From an uncultured Oscillospiraceae bacterium (GTDB lineage: Bacteria; Bacillota; Clostridia; Oscillospirales; Oscillospiraceae), in NCBI GenBank assembly GCA_910577525.1, contig CAJTLI010000013.1, positions 1 through 64,000 of the forward strand: a stretch of 64,000 nt of DNA. The letters run 5' to 3'. How positions within the stretch are numbered: position 1 is the stretch's first letter; each line of letters starts with the position of its first letter. A model generated the notes under the pieces. The model did no database searches. It was not told where the DNA came from and saw only the letters and a program-made list of their open reading frames with translations. Positions 17,966-27,697 of this stretch are shown here, piece by piece. The position numbers and the translations under genes were made by a program.

Positions 17966-18114
17966 AGTAGCCGTATAATTGTGGCGTCGGAGGCGTCAGC
18001 CAATCAGTCCGATGGAAGGAGGGCCGTATGCCCGGCCACGTCCCACAGGGACAATTTGAGCCGATTTTCGGCGCGCTCCAGCAACTCAAATCAGACATAA
18101 GGAGGAAGAAGTAC

Positions 18115-21100
18115 ATGAAGAAACGACTTTTGTCGGCGGCCCTGGCCCTGGCCATGGTGCTGACATTGCTGCCCGTTTCGGCGTTTGCGGGCGCGGCTCC
18201 GTCGCGCGGCGGAGCCAGTTTGAGTTCGTCATCCGGAACTAAAATGGAAGCTGCGCAGGAAGGCGTTACGGTTACCTGGTATCAAACCGAGCATACCTTC
18301 GGCAAAGACAATGATGGCAACGATGTAAAATCGACGGCCCCCGGTTATTATTGGTGGGATTCCAACGCACATAAGCTGTATCACGCCGAAGACGGCGTCA
18401 TTGAGGGCATTAACGCCTCCGGAGGCCGCTGGCATGTCAATCCATGGGTCCCCGGCACTGCCGTCACGATACTGAGCAGCTTTACCCTGCTGGCCGATTA
18501 TTCCAGCCTGGGGCAGTGGGATGCTTTCGCAACATCCTCTCTGAACGTGAACCTGAACGGCTGGAATCTGACGCTGAATGTCAATGAAAGCAACAACACC
18601 AAACTGACCAGCCTGACGGTCACCAACAGCCCGGCGGACTCCACGGTGCCTGTTACCCCCCGTCCCGCCGGTACGCTCACGCTGGGCACCTATCCTAATT
18701 TCAGCGGCCTTACAGACCGCAGCCTGACCCTGAACGTCACCAACGCGACAGTCAGCGGCGCCGTTCAGGTGACCAGCGCGGCCAACGCCGCCTACGGCAT
18801 TTCCGCCACGCTGAATAACGCCGTGGTGGGCAACCTGAAGGTGACCGGCAACGACACCTATAAGGGCACCCTGTCCGTCACCATGTCCAATGACAGCACG
18901 GTGGGCACCCTTGACACCGAGAATGCCCCCCTGCGCCTGAACGCGGGCGCCGGTTCCATTGTGGGCGCCGTCACCTGTAAGGGCGCTAAGGCCGACATCG
19001 ACGCCGCCGGCACCTTTGGCAAACGGGTCACTATCGCGGCCATCAACTTGGGCGACGCTGTTCTTGGCGCTAAGGACAACAAGTCCGGCGGCACCATCGA
19101 CCTGACCACCGCCGCCACCGTGACCGGCAATATCACGGCCTACGGCCAGACTACCATCAACGTGAAGGATACCTCCGCCGTCGAAGGGAAGATTTCCTTC
19201 CTGGGCGGCAAGGACGGCGACGGCCCCAGCACGAATAAGGGGGTCCCCAACTGGTCCGGCGTTACCGTCAATGTCTCCGGTTATCAGACCAGCGTTGGAG
19301 GCGGCATTGAGCAGATGGTCGGCGATACGCTGAACGCCATCGTTAAGGTGGAGGATACCGCCAAGACCGGCATGATCAATTTGACGAACTGTGGCGGCAC
19401 TGTCACCGTGTCCCACGCTACAACGGACGCTATTTCTTTGGGAAAAGGCACTCTGACCATTGACAACGGCGCTGCGGTAAATGGCGCCCTTACCTTGCTT
19501 GGCGCGGGCCAGACCACCGCCACCATCTCCGGCGCGAACACCACCGTGACGGGGGATATTACCCCCAGAAATAAGAACGTCACCCTGACCATCAACAACG
19601 GCAACTTTACCAGCACAAGTCAGACTGCGGCTATGTTGGAGCTGGGTGCGACCACCGTCAAGGGCGGCACCTTCAAGTGCCATCTGCTGCGCAGCCCTGT
19701 GCTCTACAACATCGCCTACGAGTTCGGGACGGATATACAAGCTGGCGATGCCACGACCTATACCTACATCCCCTCCGGCGCGGTCAACGACGTGTTCAAG
19801 ACCCTGATTGACATGACCCAGGCCGCAGGCGGTGTGAACAGCACCGTGATCAAGCCCGCCAATTTTGACAGCACAGGCGGCACTTATACCTATGTTTACT
19901 TCCAGCTGGACCACGACCAGACCGGCGGCCAGCTGAATACCCCCGTGTCCATCCTGCGGATGTATGCCAACAAAGACGCCGTGCTCGACCTGCCCAGTCA
20001 GGCGGGCGGACGCAACGTGTCCAACTGGTATAAAGGCGAGGCCCCTCACAAGACCAATTACATTATCACTAAGGCGGACGTGGATGCTTATGATGCTGGT
20101 AATCTGCCCGATAGCGCTGTGAAGCTGGTGGCCGACAGCACCGCCAGCACCAGCACCGACATCACCGCCGTGAACCTGAGCAACACCGTCGAGGCCGTGA
20201 ACAGCGGCCTGACCGTGGGTCTGGACAGCAGCCGCAAGGTCATCAAGCTCAGCGGCCTGATCACCCTGGTGGGCAACCAGGCCACCATCCCTCTGAACCT
20301 GGTCAACTCCCGGGGCAGCATGATCCTGCATGCCACCGCCCTGGTAGACCGGCAGAACGGCCAGACCCGGCTCTTCTTCTCCAGCTCTGACCCCGGCCTG
20401 ACCATCCGCGGCGACAACAAGATCCTGGCCGTCAACAACAGCACCCAGGAGTTCACCCTGGACGGCTCCGGCCTGACTATTCGTGACGTGAACCTGCCGG
20501 TGTCCGTGGCGGGCAGCACCAATGCCAATCCCAACCACATCCAGGCGGGCCCGACCAAGGCCACCGTCAGCGGCGGCATCGGCGGCTCCGCCGGCCGGGA
20601 CAGCTACAAGGCCCGCCTGGAGGCCGACAGCGAGTTTACCGCTGGTACGCTCCAGGACAGCGAGGCCGTGCAGCAGGCACTGAACACCGTGCTGAAGGGC
20701 ATCACCAAGAGCCAGGTGGATAACTGGCTGGCCACCGCCCGGCGCGCCATCGCCGCCGAGCTGAAGGATACCAACAGCGCCAAGTACGCCGACACCTACG
20801 CGGAGTGGGGCAGCGTCGAGATTGAGCCCTACCTGGACATCCAGGTGACCAACTGGACCAACAAGACCGGCAGCCAGAGCAGCGCCAGCCTGAACGTGAA
20901 TCTGACCCTCAAGTACCGTGTGGTAGCGGTAAACGTCACAAGAACAAGCAAGCCCTGGAATGATTTGCAGATTAAGTATCCCGATTATGCCACTCAGGGT
21001 TCCGATGATGAGAAAAAGCTGGCGGCGCTTGAGCGCTATGAAGTCACCACGGGGACCCTGAACCTCACCGGCAACTACGGCGACATTGAGCTCACCCTGG

Positions 21101-22677
21101 CGCTGCCCGATGATTTCGCGCCCGGTGGTACGCAGCTCTACGCCCACCACGGTGATTACGCGTATCAGGCCGAGACTGTGGTAGCAGGCACCGGAGCTGA
21201 TGCAAATCTGCGCACAGTCACCTTCACCACCAGCCACGGCTTCTCCCCCTTCACCCTCAACGAGAAGACCCCCGTGGCCAAGGTCAACGCCATCATCAAG
21301 AACGGCACAACGGCAGGTGACGTTAACGATACAACTGATGCAGGGCTTAAGTACCTGTACGATAACCTGAACACCGCCGTGGCCGAGGTGGCCGACAAGG
21401 GTACCATTAAGCTGTATCCGGGCTTCGCCACCGGCACCACCAACGTGCCTGTCAGCGGCAAGGCCAGAATTTTCAAGGTCGTCACCGACGCCAACAGCCA
21501 GACCAAGCTGAACTTCACCGGCAGCCAGACCAAGTTCACTGGCGATGAGGCCAACGGCAACATGACTTATACCGTCACCCTCAGCTCCGACACTGAGGTG
21601 CCCGACGAGAAGCCGGTGAGCATCGTTGTGGCTGGCGCCGCCAACGGCTCCGCCGTGGCCAGCGCCACCAAGGCCAACTACGGCGACACGATCACCCTCA
21701 CCATCAAGCCCAACGCCGGCTACGGCCTGAGCACGCTGAACGTCCGCACCAACACCGGCGCGGCCGTGACCTATCAGAGCACCACCACCAACGTGTTTAC
21801 CTTCAAGGTGCCCCAGGACGTGACCACCATCACCGTCACCCCGACCTTCGCGGTGAGCAGCGTGGCCGTCATCTCGGTGACGGATACCGTCAACGGTCTG
21901 GCCAGCACCAACGCGGCCAACAACAAGGCGGCGGGCGGCAGCACCGTAACCGTCACCACCCGGCCCTTCAACGGCTACCGCACCAGCGCCGTGACCGCCG
22001 TGACCAACACCGGCGCCGCCGTGGCCGTCGCCCGCATCGCGGAGAACACCTATACCTTCGTGGTGCCCGTCACCGCCACCAGGGTGGTGATTACGCCCAC
22101 CTTCTCCGCCAGTGGCCATCCCTTCACCGACGTGGCCAGCGGCCAGTGGTACTCCGACGCGGTGAGCTTCGGCTACCGCCACGGCATGTTCACGGGCTAT
22201 AACGGCTCCAGCACCCGCTTTGCCGGCATGGAGAAGTTGACCCGCGCCGAGCTGGTGGTCATCCTGTACCGCCTGTCCAACGAGCCCGCCACCACCAGCA
22301 ACAGCGGCTTCAGCGATGTGAGCCCCAGCGCCTGGTATGCCAAGGCCATCACCTGGGCCACCCAGAACAACATCGTGCGGGGCGGCGACAACAACCGGTT
22401 CTACCCGCTGAACTACGTCACCCGCGAGGAGCTGTCCCAGATGCTGTATGGCTACAACAGCTACCGCGGCGGCACCTCCGGCGTGACCGGCAATCTGTCC
22501 CGGTTTGTTGACTCCAACCGGGTCCATGCCTATCACCTGGCGGCCATGCAGTGGGCCGTGGGCAACAACGTCGTCCAGGGCAGCGGCAATCAGCTGAATC
22601 CCGGCGGCAACGCCACCCGCTATGAGGCGGCCACCATGCTCATGCGGTATGCCCAGACCTTCATGGGGCGGACCTGA
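18115..22677 (+). CDS. Large secreted S-layer-homology (SLH) surface protein
   Basis: With ATG 18115 (AAGGAGG upstream) the protein is 1520 residues. A signal peptide (MKKRLLSAALALAMVLTLLP...SAFAG) is followed by a long Thr/Asn/Gly-rich beta-strand region. Two tandem repeats of about 80 residues (about 1171-1248 and 1250-1330, with KPNAGYGLSTLNV and RPFNGYRTSAVTAV) precede three C-terminal SLH domains starting near 1336, 1400 and 1462 (FTDVASGQWYSDAV, FSDVSPSAWYAKAI, FVDSNRVHAYHLAA). SLH domains bind pyruvylated secondary wall polymers, so this is an outer-surface or S-layer-associated protein, possibly an adhesin. An in-frame ATG at 18028 also has a ribosome binding site. Confidence 0.9.
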   Translation: MKKRLLSAALALAMVLTLLPVSAFAGAAPSRGGASLSSSSGTKMEAAQEGVTVTWYQTEHTFGKDNDGNDVKSTAPGYYWWDSNAHKLYHAEDGVIEGINASGGRWHVNPWVPGTAVTILSSFTLLADYSSLGQWDAFATSSLNVNLNGWNLTLNVNESNNTKLTSLTVTNSPADSTVPVTPRPAGTLTLGTYPNFSGLTDRSLTLNVTNATVSGAVQVTSAANAAYGISATLNNAVVGNLKVTGNDTYKGTLSVTMSNDSTVGTLDTENAPLRLNAGAGSIVGAVTCKGAKADIDAAGTFGKRVTIAAINLGDAVLGAKDNKSGGTIDLTTAATVTGNITAYGQTTINVKDTSAVEGKISFLGGKDGDGPSTNKGVPNWSGVTVNVSGYQTSVGGGIEQMVGDTLNAIVKVEDTAKTGMINLTNCGGTVTVSHATTDAISLGKGTLTIDNGAAVNGALTLLGAGQTTATISGANTTVTGDITPRNKNVTLTINNGNFTSTSQTAAMLELGATTVKGGTFKCHLLRSPVLYNIAYEFGTDIQAGDATTYTYIPSGAVNDVFKTLIDMTQAAGGVNSTVIKPANFDSTGGTYTYVYFQLDHDQTGGQLNTPVSILRMYANKDAVLDLPSQAGGRNVSNWYKGEAPHKTNYIITKADVDAYDAGNLPDSAVKLVADSTASTSTDITAVNLSNTVEAVNSGLTVGLDSSRKVIKLSGLITLVGNQATIPLNLVNSRGSMILHATALVDRQNGQTRLFFSSSDPGLTIRGDNKILAVNNSTQEFTLDGSGLTIRDVNLPVSVAGSTNANPNHIQAGPTKATVSGGIGGSAGRDSYKARLEADSEFTAGTLQDSEAVQQALNTVLKGITKSQVDNWLATARRAIAAELKDTNSAKYADTYAEWGSVEIEPYLDIQVTNWTNKTGSQSSASLNVNLTLKYRVVAVNVTRTSKPWNDLQIKYPDYATQGSDDEKKLAALERYEVTTGTLNLTGNYGDIELTLALPDDFAPGGTQLYAHHGDYAYQAETVVAGTGADANLRTVTFTTSHGFSPFTLNEKTPVAKVNAIIKNGTTAGDVNDTTDAGLKYLYDNLNTAVAEVADKGTIKLYPGFATGTTNVPVSGKARIFKVVTDANSQTKLNFTGSQTKFTGDEANGNMTYTVTLSSDTEVPDEKPVSIVVAGAANGSAVASATKANYGDTITLTIKPNAGYGLSTLNVRTNTGAAVTYQSTTTNVFTFKVPQDVTTITVTPTFAVSSVAVISVTDTVNGLASTNAANNKAAGGSTVTVTTRPFNGYRTSAVTAVTNTGAAVAVARIAENTYTFVVPVTATRVVITPTFSASGHPFTDVASGQWYSDAVSFGYRHGMFTGYNGSSTRFAGMEKLTRAELVVILYRLSNEPATTSNSGFSDVSPSAWYAKAITWATQNNIVRGGDNNRFYPLNYVTREELSQMLYGYNSYRGGTSGVTGNLSRFVDSNRVHAYHLAAMQWAVGNNVVQGSGNQLNPGGNATRYEAATMLMRYAQTFMGRT

Positions 22678-22708
22678 TTGACCCCAACGGGCGCACAAGT
22701 TTCAAAAA

Positions 22709-22743
22709 GCCGCCGGCCAGGAAACTGGCCGGCGGTCTTTCTT
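22709..22743 (+). terminator. Terminator after the SLH gene
   Basis: GCCGCCGGCCAG GAAA CTGGCCGGCGG is followed by TCTTTCTT. Confidence 0.88.
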
Positions 22744-22845
22744 AGATAATCTTTTTAAAAGTTTTAAGATCGGGAAAACGCCCTTGAAAAGCACGGGTCC
22801 TTTGATGTATGATACAAAAAGACCCATGGGAAAGGTTGGGGCCAT

Positions 22846-24042
22846 ATGAACAAGGAATTTTTGAAGAAAATCTTTTACAAATCGCTGACGGGTTTCCTGT
22901 CTCTGGCCCTGGCGATTCTGCTGTTCTTCTGCATCCGGAGTCTGGACGAGCTGCGGCGGGGCTTCCGGTGGATCATGGATATCCTCATGCCGTTCATCTA
23001 TGGGGGCACGCTGGCCTATCTGCTGAAAACCCCCTGCAACTACCTGGAGGGGAAGTTTCAGGCCCTTCTGCCGGAGAAGGGAAAGCGGTACGCCAATGTG
23101 CTCAGCGTGGTGACGGTGCTGCTGCTGAGCCTGCTGGTGATCTACCTGCTGCTGAGCAGCGTGATTCCGGAGATGGTTGACAGCATTGTGGCGCTGGCTC
23201 TGATGGTTCCCGGCCGGGTGGAGGACCTGGCCCTCTGGGTGGTGGAGCATCTGGAGGGCAATGAGGAGCTGCAAAGCTATGCCAGCGCCATGTTTTCCGA
23301 TATGGAGAACTGGCTCAGAAACTGGGCCACCACGGACCTGCTGCCTACGGTGCAGGGGATGATGCAGGGCATGATGGGCATGATGGGCGACGTGATGACC
23401 ACAGTGGGCTCGGTGCTGACGGTGCTGAAAAATGTGGTGCTGGGCCTCATCATCTGCGTGTACTCCCTGCTGAGCCGCAGGAAATTTGCCAAGCACGGCA
23501 AAGCGCTGGTGTACGCCGCCCTCAAGCCGGAGTGGGCTGAGGCCGCGCTTCGGGAGCTCCGCTTCGTCGACAGCACATTTGTAGGCTTTTTCGGCGGGAA
23601 AATTTTGGACAGCGCCATTGTAGGGGTGATCTGCTACATATTCTGCGCCATCATGACCGCCACCGCCGGTTTCCAGAACGCCGTGCTCATCAGCGTGATT
23701 ATCGGCGTGACCAATGTGATTCCCTATTTCGGGCCCTTTATCGGCGCGGTGCCCGCCGCGCTGCTGATCCTGATTTCCAGCCCCCGGAACTGTCTGATTT
23801 TCCTGATTTTCCTGCTGATTTTGCAGCAGTTCGACGGCAACGTGCTGGGGCCCAAGCTGCTGGCGGGGAGCGTGGGCCTCACCAGCTTCTGGGTGCTGTT
23901 CTCTATCACTCTGTTCCAGGGCCTGTTCGGCTTTGTGGGCATTCTGGTAGGGGTGCCGGTGTTCGCGGTGATCTACGACCTGCTTCGGCGGTGGATTGTG
24001 CGGGGGCTGAAAAAACACGGCAAGCTGGATGTGCTGCAATAG
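22846..24042 (+). CDS. AI-2E family (PerM/YdiK-like) membrane transporter
   Basis: The 398-residue protein has the AI-2E family layout. Two N-terminal membrane segments (FLSLALAILLFFCI and the next) and a periplasmic-type helical loop are followed by the hallmark segments NVIPYFGPFIGAVPAALLIL near residue 290 and ILQQFDGNVLGPKLLAGSVGLTSFWVL near 325. Members export diverse solutes, and AI-2 itself only in some cases. The ribosome binding site is weak (AAAGGTTGGGG). The unit ends at a terminator and appears monocistronic. Confidence 0.88.
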   Translation: MNKEFLKKIFYKSLTGFLSLALAILLFFCIRSLDELRRGFRWIMDILMPFIYGGTLAYLLKTPCNYLEGKFQALLPEKGKRYANVLSVVTVLLLSLLVIYLLLSSVIPEMVDSIVALALMVPGRVEDLALWVVEHLEGNEELQSYASAMFSDMENWLRNWATTDLLPTVQGMMQGMMGMMGDVMTTVGSVLTVLKNVVLGLIICVYSLLSRRKFAKHGKALVYAALKPEWAEAALRELRFVDSTFVGFFGGKILDSAIVGVICYIFCAIMTATAGFQNAVLISVIIGVTNVIPYFGPFIGAVPAALLILISSPRNCLIFLIFLLILQQFDGNVLGPKLLAGSVGLTSFWVLFSITLFQGLFGFVGILVGVPVFAVIYDLLRRWIVRGLKKHGKLDVLQ

Positions 24043-24055
24043 CGGCGGACACAGA

Positions 24056-24093
24056 AACCTCCGCCTCCCAGACGTGGGAGGCGGAGGTTTTTT
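24056..24093. terminator. Terminator between convergent genes
   Basis: AACCTCCGCCTCCCA GACG TGGGAGGCGGAGGTT is a perfect 15-bp stem followed by TTTT on the plus strand. Confidence 0.9.
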
Positions 24094-24099
24094 GGTACG

Positions 24100-24645
24100 C
24101 TAGTCCGGGCCGGAGGGGCTGAGGGAGGTTGTGGGCCGGCTGTCGCCGACGGTCTCGTTGGAGTCGCCGCGCCGGTCCTCCTCATCCAGCACGCTCTCCA
24201 CCCGTTCCGGGTCCTTTTTCGGGCGCCGCATGGCCATGGCCAGCTTATAGCCGTTCTGGTCGTGGATCATCAGGTAGCGCAGATCCTCTGGGGGCACCCG
24301 GTCCCCACGCATGACGGCGGCGGCGATTTTGTCGCACTTGCGCATCATCTTCAGGGTTTTTTCCATGGTGTCCAGCTGCTTTTTCTTGGTCTCCATGGCG
24401 TCGAGGTGGCCTTCGATCAGGCTGTTCTGCCTGGCGTGACGCTCCTCCAGCTCCCGCTGGAGCTGACTTTGCCGGTCCAGATAGTTCAGCGCCTGCTTGG
24501 ACAGAGACAGCTTGTCCGCGGCGGGCTTTTTCTGGGGGAATTGAGCCTGCCCCTTGGAGGGAGCGTCCCCCTTTTTTGCCAGAGCCCTGTCCAATTTCTC
24601 ATTTCGCCGCATTTCCCTTGCAGCGCGCAGCTCCACGTTCACCAC
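24100..24645 (-). CDS. Coiled-coil protein of unknown function
   Basis: It starts at GTG 24645 after GGAAAGGAAG and encodes 181 residues. The central region (about 45-115: LSLSKQALNYLDRQSQLQRE..., METKKKQLDTMEKTLKMM) is highly charged and heptad-like, predicting a coiled coil. The C-terminus is acidic then Ser/Pro-rich. No membrane segment or catalytic motif is present. I do not recognise the family. Confidence 0.65.
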   Translation of the reverse strand: MVNVELRAAREMRRNEKLDRALAKKGDAPSKGQAQFPQKKPAADKLSLSKQALNYLDRQSQLQRELEERHARQNSLIEGHLDAMETKKKQLDTMEKTLKMMRKCDKIAAAVMRGDRVPPEDLRYLMIHDQNGYKLAMAMRRPKKDPERVESVLDEEDRRGDSNETVGDSRPTTSLSPSGPD

Positions 24646-24725
24646 TTCCTTTCCGTTTGCTTCTCTGTGGAATATATCGGAAGGTTTTGGGGCGGGGTTA
24701 AGAGGAAACCGGCGCGGAGGAAAAA

Positions 24726-24977
24726 TTATCCCCAGTCATGGCGGGAGGTGGACAGCCCGGCGGCGGAAAAAGCCTCCACAATGGCCTCGATCCGCTGGAA
24801 GCAGTGGGGATCGTCCAGGGTTTTGTCGTCCAGGACGGCTTGGATGGCGGCGATGGCGTCCAGGGCGCGGGATTCCACAGCGGCGGGAAGGGGAGGAGCG
24901 CCCTGAGCGCTCAGATAGGAGAGGACCAGGTCGCCCAGGGCCTTGGCGTAGATCTGATGGACGGCAGAGTCAGTCAT
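24726..24977 (-). CDS. Small helical protein of unknown function (83 aa)
   Basis: ATG 24977 follows GAGGTG at good spacing, so the longer in-frame reading from 25148 is less likely. The product (MTDSAVHQIYAKALGDLVLSYL...) is an all-helical, Ala-rich soluble protein. It is divergent from the small HTH gene at 25071. No function can be assigned. Confidence 0.6.
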   Translation of the reverse strand: MTDSAVHQIYAKALGDLVLSYLSAQGAPPLPAAVESRALDAIAAIQAVLDDKTLDDPHCFQRIEAIVEAFSAAGLSTSRHDWG

Positions 24978-25070
24978 TTCATTCACCTCAGTGGCATTAT
25001 ACCCGTAATCTCGGGAATATTCAAGCCCTATCACGCAAAATATAATAGAAATCACAAGGAGGCGCTGCTT

Positions 25071-25280
25071 GTGATTTCTTACCAGCCGCTTTGGGAGACC
25101 ATGCGCAAGAAAAATATTACAACATATGCTCTGATTAAGAACCATCAATTCAGCCGCGGCACGTTGGACTCACTGAAGCATGACCGAAATATATCCACGG
25201 CAACTCTGGATGATATTTGCAGAATTCTGAATTGCCGCGTGGAGGATGTGCTGGTATATATCCCCAGTGAGCATAAATGA
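25071..25280 (+). CDS. Small Cro/C1-type helix-turn-helix regulator
   Basis: GTG 25071 follows AAGGAGG by 8 bp, giving 69 residues. The protein is a single HTH domain of the YozG/HTH_26 kind (LWETMRKKNITTYALIKNHQ...ISTATLDDICRILNCRVEDVLVYIP). Such stand-alone domains often regulate an adjacent gene; the divergent 83-residue gene is the obvious candidate, but no operator can be identified. Confidence 0.8.
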   Translation: MISYQPLWETMRKKNITTYALIKNHQFSRGTLDSLKHDRNISTATLDDICRILNCRVEDVLVYIPSEHK

Positions 25281-25281
25281 T

Positions 25282-25317
25282 ACCCCCCTCTGTGCGCCGC
25301 GCAGAAGGGGGGTTTTT
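25282..25317 (+). terminator. Terminator after the small HTH gene
   Basis: An imperfect stem of ACCCCCC...TCTG and CAGAAGGGGGGT is followed by TTTT. It overlaps the end of birA on the other strand. Confidence 0.75.
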
Positions 25318-26294
25318 CATATCATTTTTACCGTCCCGGAGGAGATCATGTGCTCCCGTCCGTCGTCTCCCGCCACCCGCAGGGCGAAGCTTTCGTCCAG
25401 CCTAACGGCGGTCCCGGTCAGGAGCACCCCCTCTCCGTCGAAGCTGACCCGCCGCCCCAGCGTGAGGCAGCGGCTCCGGTAGCGCTCCAGATACTCCCTG
25501 CGCCGGGCGGGGAAGTCCCGGCTGAGCTGGTCCAGCGCCTCCAGCAGGCACACGGCCAGGTGATTCTGCTCCACCGGCCAGCCCTCCAGCGCCAGAGAGG
25601 TGGCGATGTCCTCCAAACCCTGGGCCCGGAAGGTTTCGGCGGTCTGGCCCATGTTGACGCCCATGCCCACCACCACATAATCCGGCTCGCCGCTCTCCCC
25701 CAAAAAGGACAGCTCGGTGAGGATGCCGCACAGCTTCTTCCCGTTGAGGTAGAGGTCGTTGAGCCACTTGATGTCTGCCGGGGCTCCGCTGGCCCGCTCC
25801 ACGGCCTCCCGCGCCGCCACCCCGACCCAGCCCGTCAGGGTGAGCAGGTCCGGCAGTCTGACCAGGCTGGGCCGCAGCAGCACCGACAGATACAGCCCGT
25901 CCCCCTTGGGGGACTGGAAGGACCGCCCGTGGGTGCCCCGGCCTCCGGACTGCTCCTCCGCCAGCAGGGCGGTCCCTGTAGGCGCCCCCGCCGCGGCCAT
26001 GGCCTTCAGCCGGGTGTTGGTGGAGTCCACCAGGGGCTCCACCAGAACCTTTCCGGCAAACAGATTATCCTCCCCCAGACGGGCGGAGATATAGGGGGCG
26101 GACAGGGCGGGAGGGGGGCCAGCCAGCCGGTACCCCTTTCGGGTGGAGGACTCGATGGGCCACCCGGCAGCCCGCAGGGCCTCGATCTCCTTCCACACCG
26201 ACGCCCGGGTGACGCCCAGGGCGCGGCTCATCTCCTGGCCGGAGACATAGCCCGAGGCCCGGGCCAGCAGGGCGGCCACCTGATCTCGTTCCAT
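25317..26294 (-). CDS. birA: Biotin-[acetyl-CoA-carboxylase] ligase / biotin repressor
   Basis: BirA attaches biotin to biotin-dependent carboxylases and can repress biotin genes. The start ATG 26294 gives 325 residues. An N-terminal winged HTH (GYVSGQEMSRALGVTRASVWKEIEAL, residues about 14-40) precedes the ligase domain with EEQSGGRGTHGRSFQSPKGDGLYLSVLLRP and KWLNDLYLNGKKLCGILTE. The usual GRGRxGR loop reads GRGTHGRSF, and the usual KWPND reads KWLND; these are mild variants. It starts 5 bp after the stop of the HtrA-like gene, so the two form an operon. Confidence 0.93.
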   Translation of the reverse strand: MERDQVAALLARASGYVSGQEMSRALGVTRASVWKEIEALRAAGWPIESSTRKGYRLAGPPPALSAPYISARLGEDNLFAGKVLVEPLVDSTNTRLKAMAAAGAPTGTALLAEEQSGGRGTHGRSFQSPKGDGLYLSVLLRPSLVRLPDLLTLTGWVGVAAREAVERASGAPADIKWLNDLYLNGKKLCGILTELSFLGESGEPDYVVVGMGVNMGQTAETFRAQGLEDIATSLALEGWPVEQNHLAVCLLEALDQLSRDFPARRREYLERYRSRCLTLGRRVSFDGEGVLLTGTAVRLDESFALRVAGDDGREHMISSGTVKMI

Positions 26295-26299
26295 GGCGG

Positions 26300-27592
26300 T
26301 CAGCCCTCCTCCAGGCTGTCGGTCAGGGGGAAGGAGATCTCCAGCTCCCGGCCCTCCCGGAGAACGGTGCAGGTCAGCTCGCCGCCCGCGCCGGTGCGGT
26401 AGAGCACCCGCCGCAGCTCCACCAGCGAGGTCACGGAGGAGCCGTTGGCGGACAGGATGAGGTCGCCCTCCCGCAGGCCCGCCTCTTTGGGGGCGTCGCC
26501 CGTTACCTCGACGACCAGAATACCCTTCCGGTCCTCCGCCTGGGCGGCGCGGCACTGGATACCGATGGCGGGCCGCCAGCTCCGGCCAGTGGCCAGAATG
26601 TGGTTGACGAAGGGCAGGGCGTCGGTGATGGGGATGGCCAGACCCATCCCCTCCAGCACCATCGCGTCGTCGATTGCCTCGCCCTCCTCCCGGACCAGGC
26701 CGGTGATTTTGGCGCAGGTGATGCCCACCACCTGCCCGGCCTCGTTGACCAGCGCGCCGCCGGAGTTGCCGGGATTCAGGGGGTTGGAGATCTGAATAAG
26801 GCCCAGGGGGCTGCCCGACTCGTCCTCGTCCCGGCCCAGGGCGGACACGATGCCCACCGACATGGAGCCCCGCAGATAGCCCATGGGATTGCCCACGGCG
26901 TACACCCAGTCGCCCACGGCCAGCTGGTCCGAGTCGCCCAGGCTGGCGGGGGTGAGCTCCGCGCCTTCAGGGTCAAATTTCAGCACTGCCAGGTCAAACT
27001 GCTCGTCAAAACCGATGACCTTGGCGGAGTAGACCAGGCTCTGGTCGATGAGCAGCCGGACGCTTACATCCACGGCCTCGTCGATGATATGATAGTTGGT
27101 GAGTACGTAGCCGGAGCCGGTGACGATCACGCCGGTCCCGATGCTCTGGCCGCCGGACTGCCAGTAGTTGTCGGGGTGGCCGGCCTCCACGGACACCAGA
27201 GAGGGCAGAGACCTCTGATAGGCCTGCCTGCCGCTGAGGGCGGGTCCGGCCGGATGGGAGGACAGGCTCACCGACGGGTCGGGATCTCCCCAGGGCAGGT
27301 CGTCGGGGGACCACTCCGGGTCATAGGAGGCCTCCCGGCTGGGCCAGGGGCGGGGGTCGTCGTGGGAATAGCCGGGCCGGCGGTTCTCCTCCAGCGTCTG
27401 GATGATGCCGTTCACCGCCCAGCAGCATACGCCGCCCACCAGGGCCAGGCAGAGCACGACGGCGGTGACGGCGATGACCCAGCGCTGCACCCGGCGGCGG
27501 GGCTTCTGAGGGGGCGGCGTCAGAAGGGAGGGGACGGGGGGCGGCGGAACGCCGGGGCCCTGGGGCCAGCGGTGGTTGAGATAATTGTCCAT
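26300..27592 (-). CDS. Membrane-anchored HtrA/DegP-like serine protease with PDZ domain
   Basis: The 430-residue protein has a Pro-rich cytoplasmic N-terminus, one membrane anchor (VIAVTAVVLCLALVGGVCCW, about 38-58), an acidic linker, a trypsin-like protease domain and a C-terminal PDZ domain (GDAPKEAGLREGDLILSANG). The catalytic triad is visible: His in LTNYHII, Asp in FDLAVLKF, Ser in NPGNSGGALV. HtrA proteases act in extracytoplasmic protein quality control. It lies upstream of birA in one transcription unit and directly follows a two-component system on the same strand. Confidence 0.93.
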   Translation of the reverse strand: MDNYLNHRWPQGPGVPPPPVPSLLTPPPQKPRRRVQRWVIAVTAVVLCLALVGGVCCWAVNGIIQTLEENRRPGYSHDDPRPWPSREASYDPEWSPDDLPWGDPDPSVSLSSHPAGPALSGRQAYQRSLPSLVSVEAGHPDNYWQSGGQSIGTGVIVTGSGYVLTNYHIIDEAVDVSVRLLIDQSLVYSAKVIGFDEQFDLAVLKFDPEGAELTPASLGDSDQLAVGDWVYAVGNPMGYLRGSMSVGIVSALGRDEDESGSPLGLIQISNPLNPGNSGGALVNEAGQVVGITCAKITGLVREEGEAIDDAMVLEGMGLAIPITDALPFVNHILATGRSWRPAIGIQCRAAQAEDRKGILVVEVTGDAPKEAGLREGDLILSANGSSVTSLVELRRVLYRTGAGGELTCTVLREGRELEISFPLTDSLEEG

Positions 27593-27697
27593 GGGATGGC
27601 CCTCCTTGCAAGTTCAAAACTGAGGTGTGGAGCGCTGCGATTCTTGAGCCCCCGGGGAGCCCGGGGGCGGCGCGGGGTGACGGGGAGCCTGCGCGGC

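Noticed and set aside
18229..22698. 1489-residue open frame antisense to the SLH protein gene
   Set aside because: It lies entirely opposite a well-supported gene, lacks a ribosome binding site, and shows the low-complexity Gly/His/Val pattern of antisense GC-rich frames. Other long antisense frames (for example 336-1595, 3000-4595, 12134-13870, 26600-29146) were rejected for the same reason.
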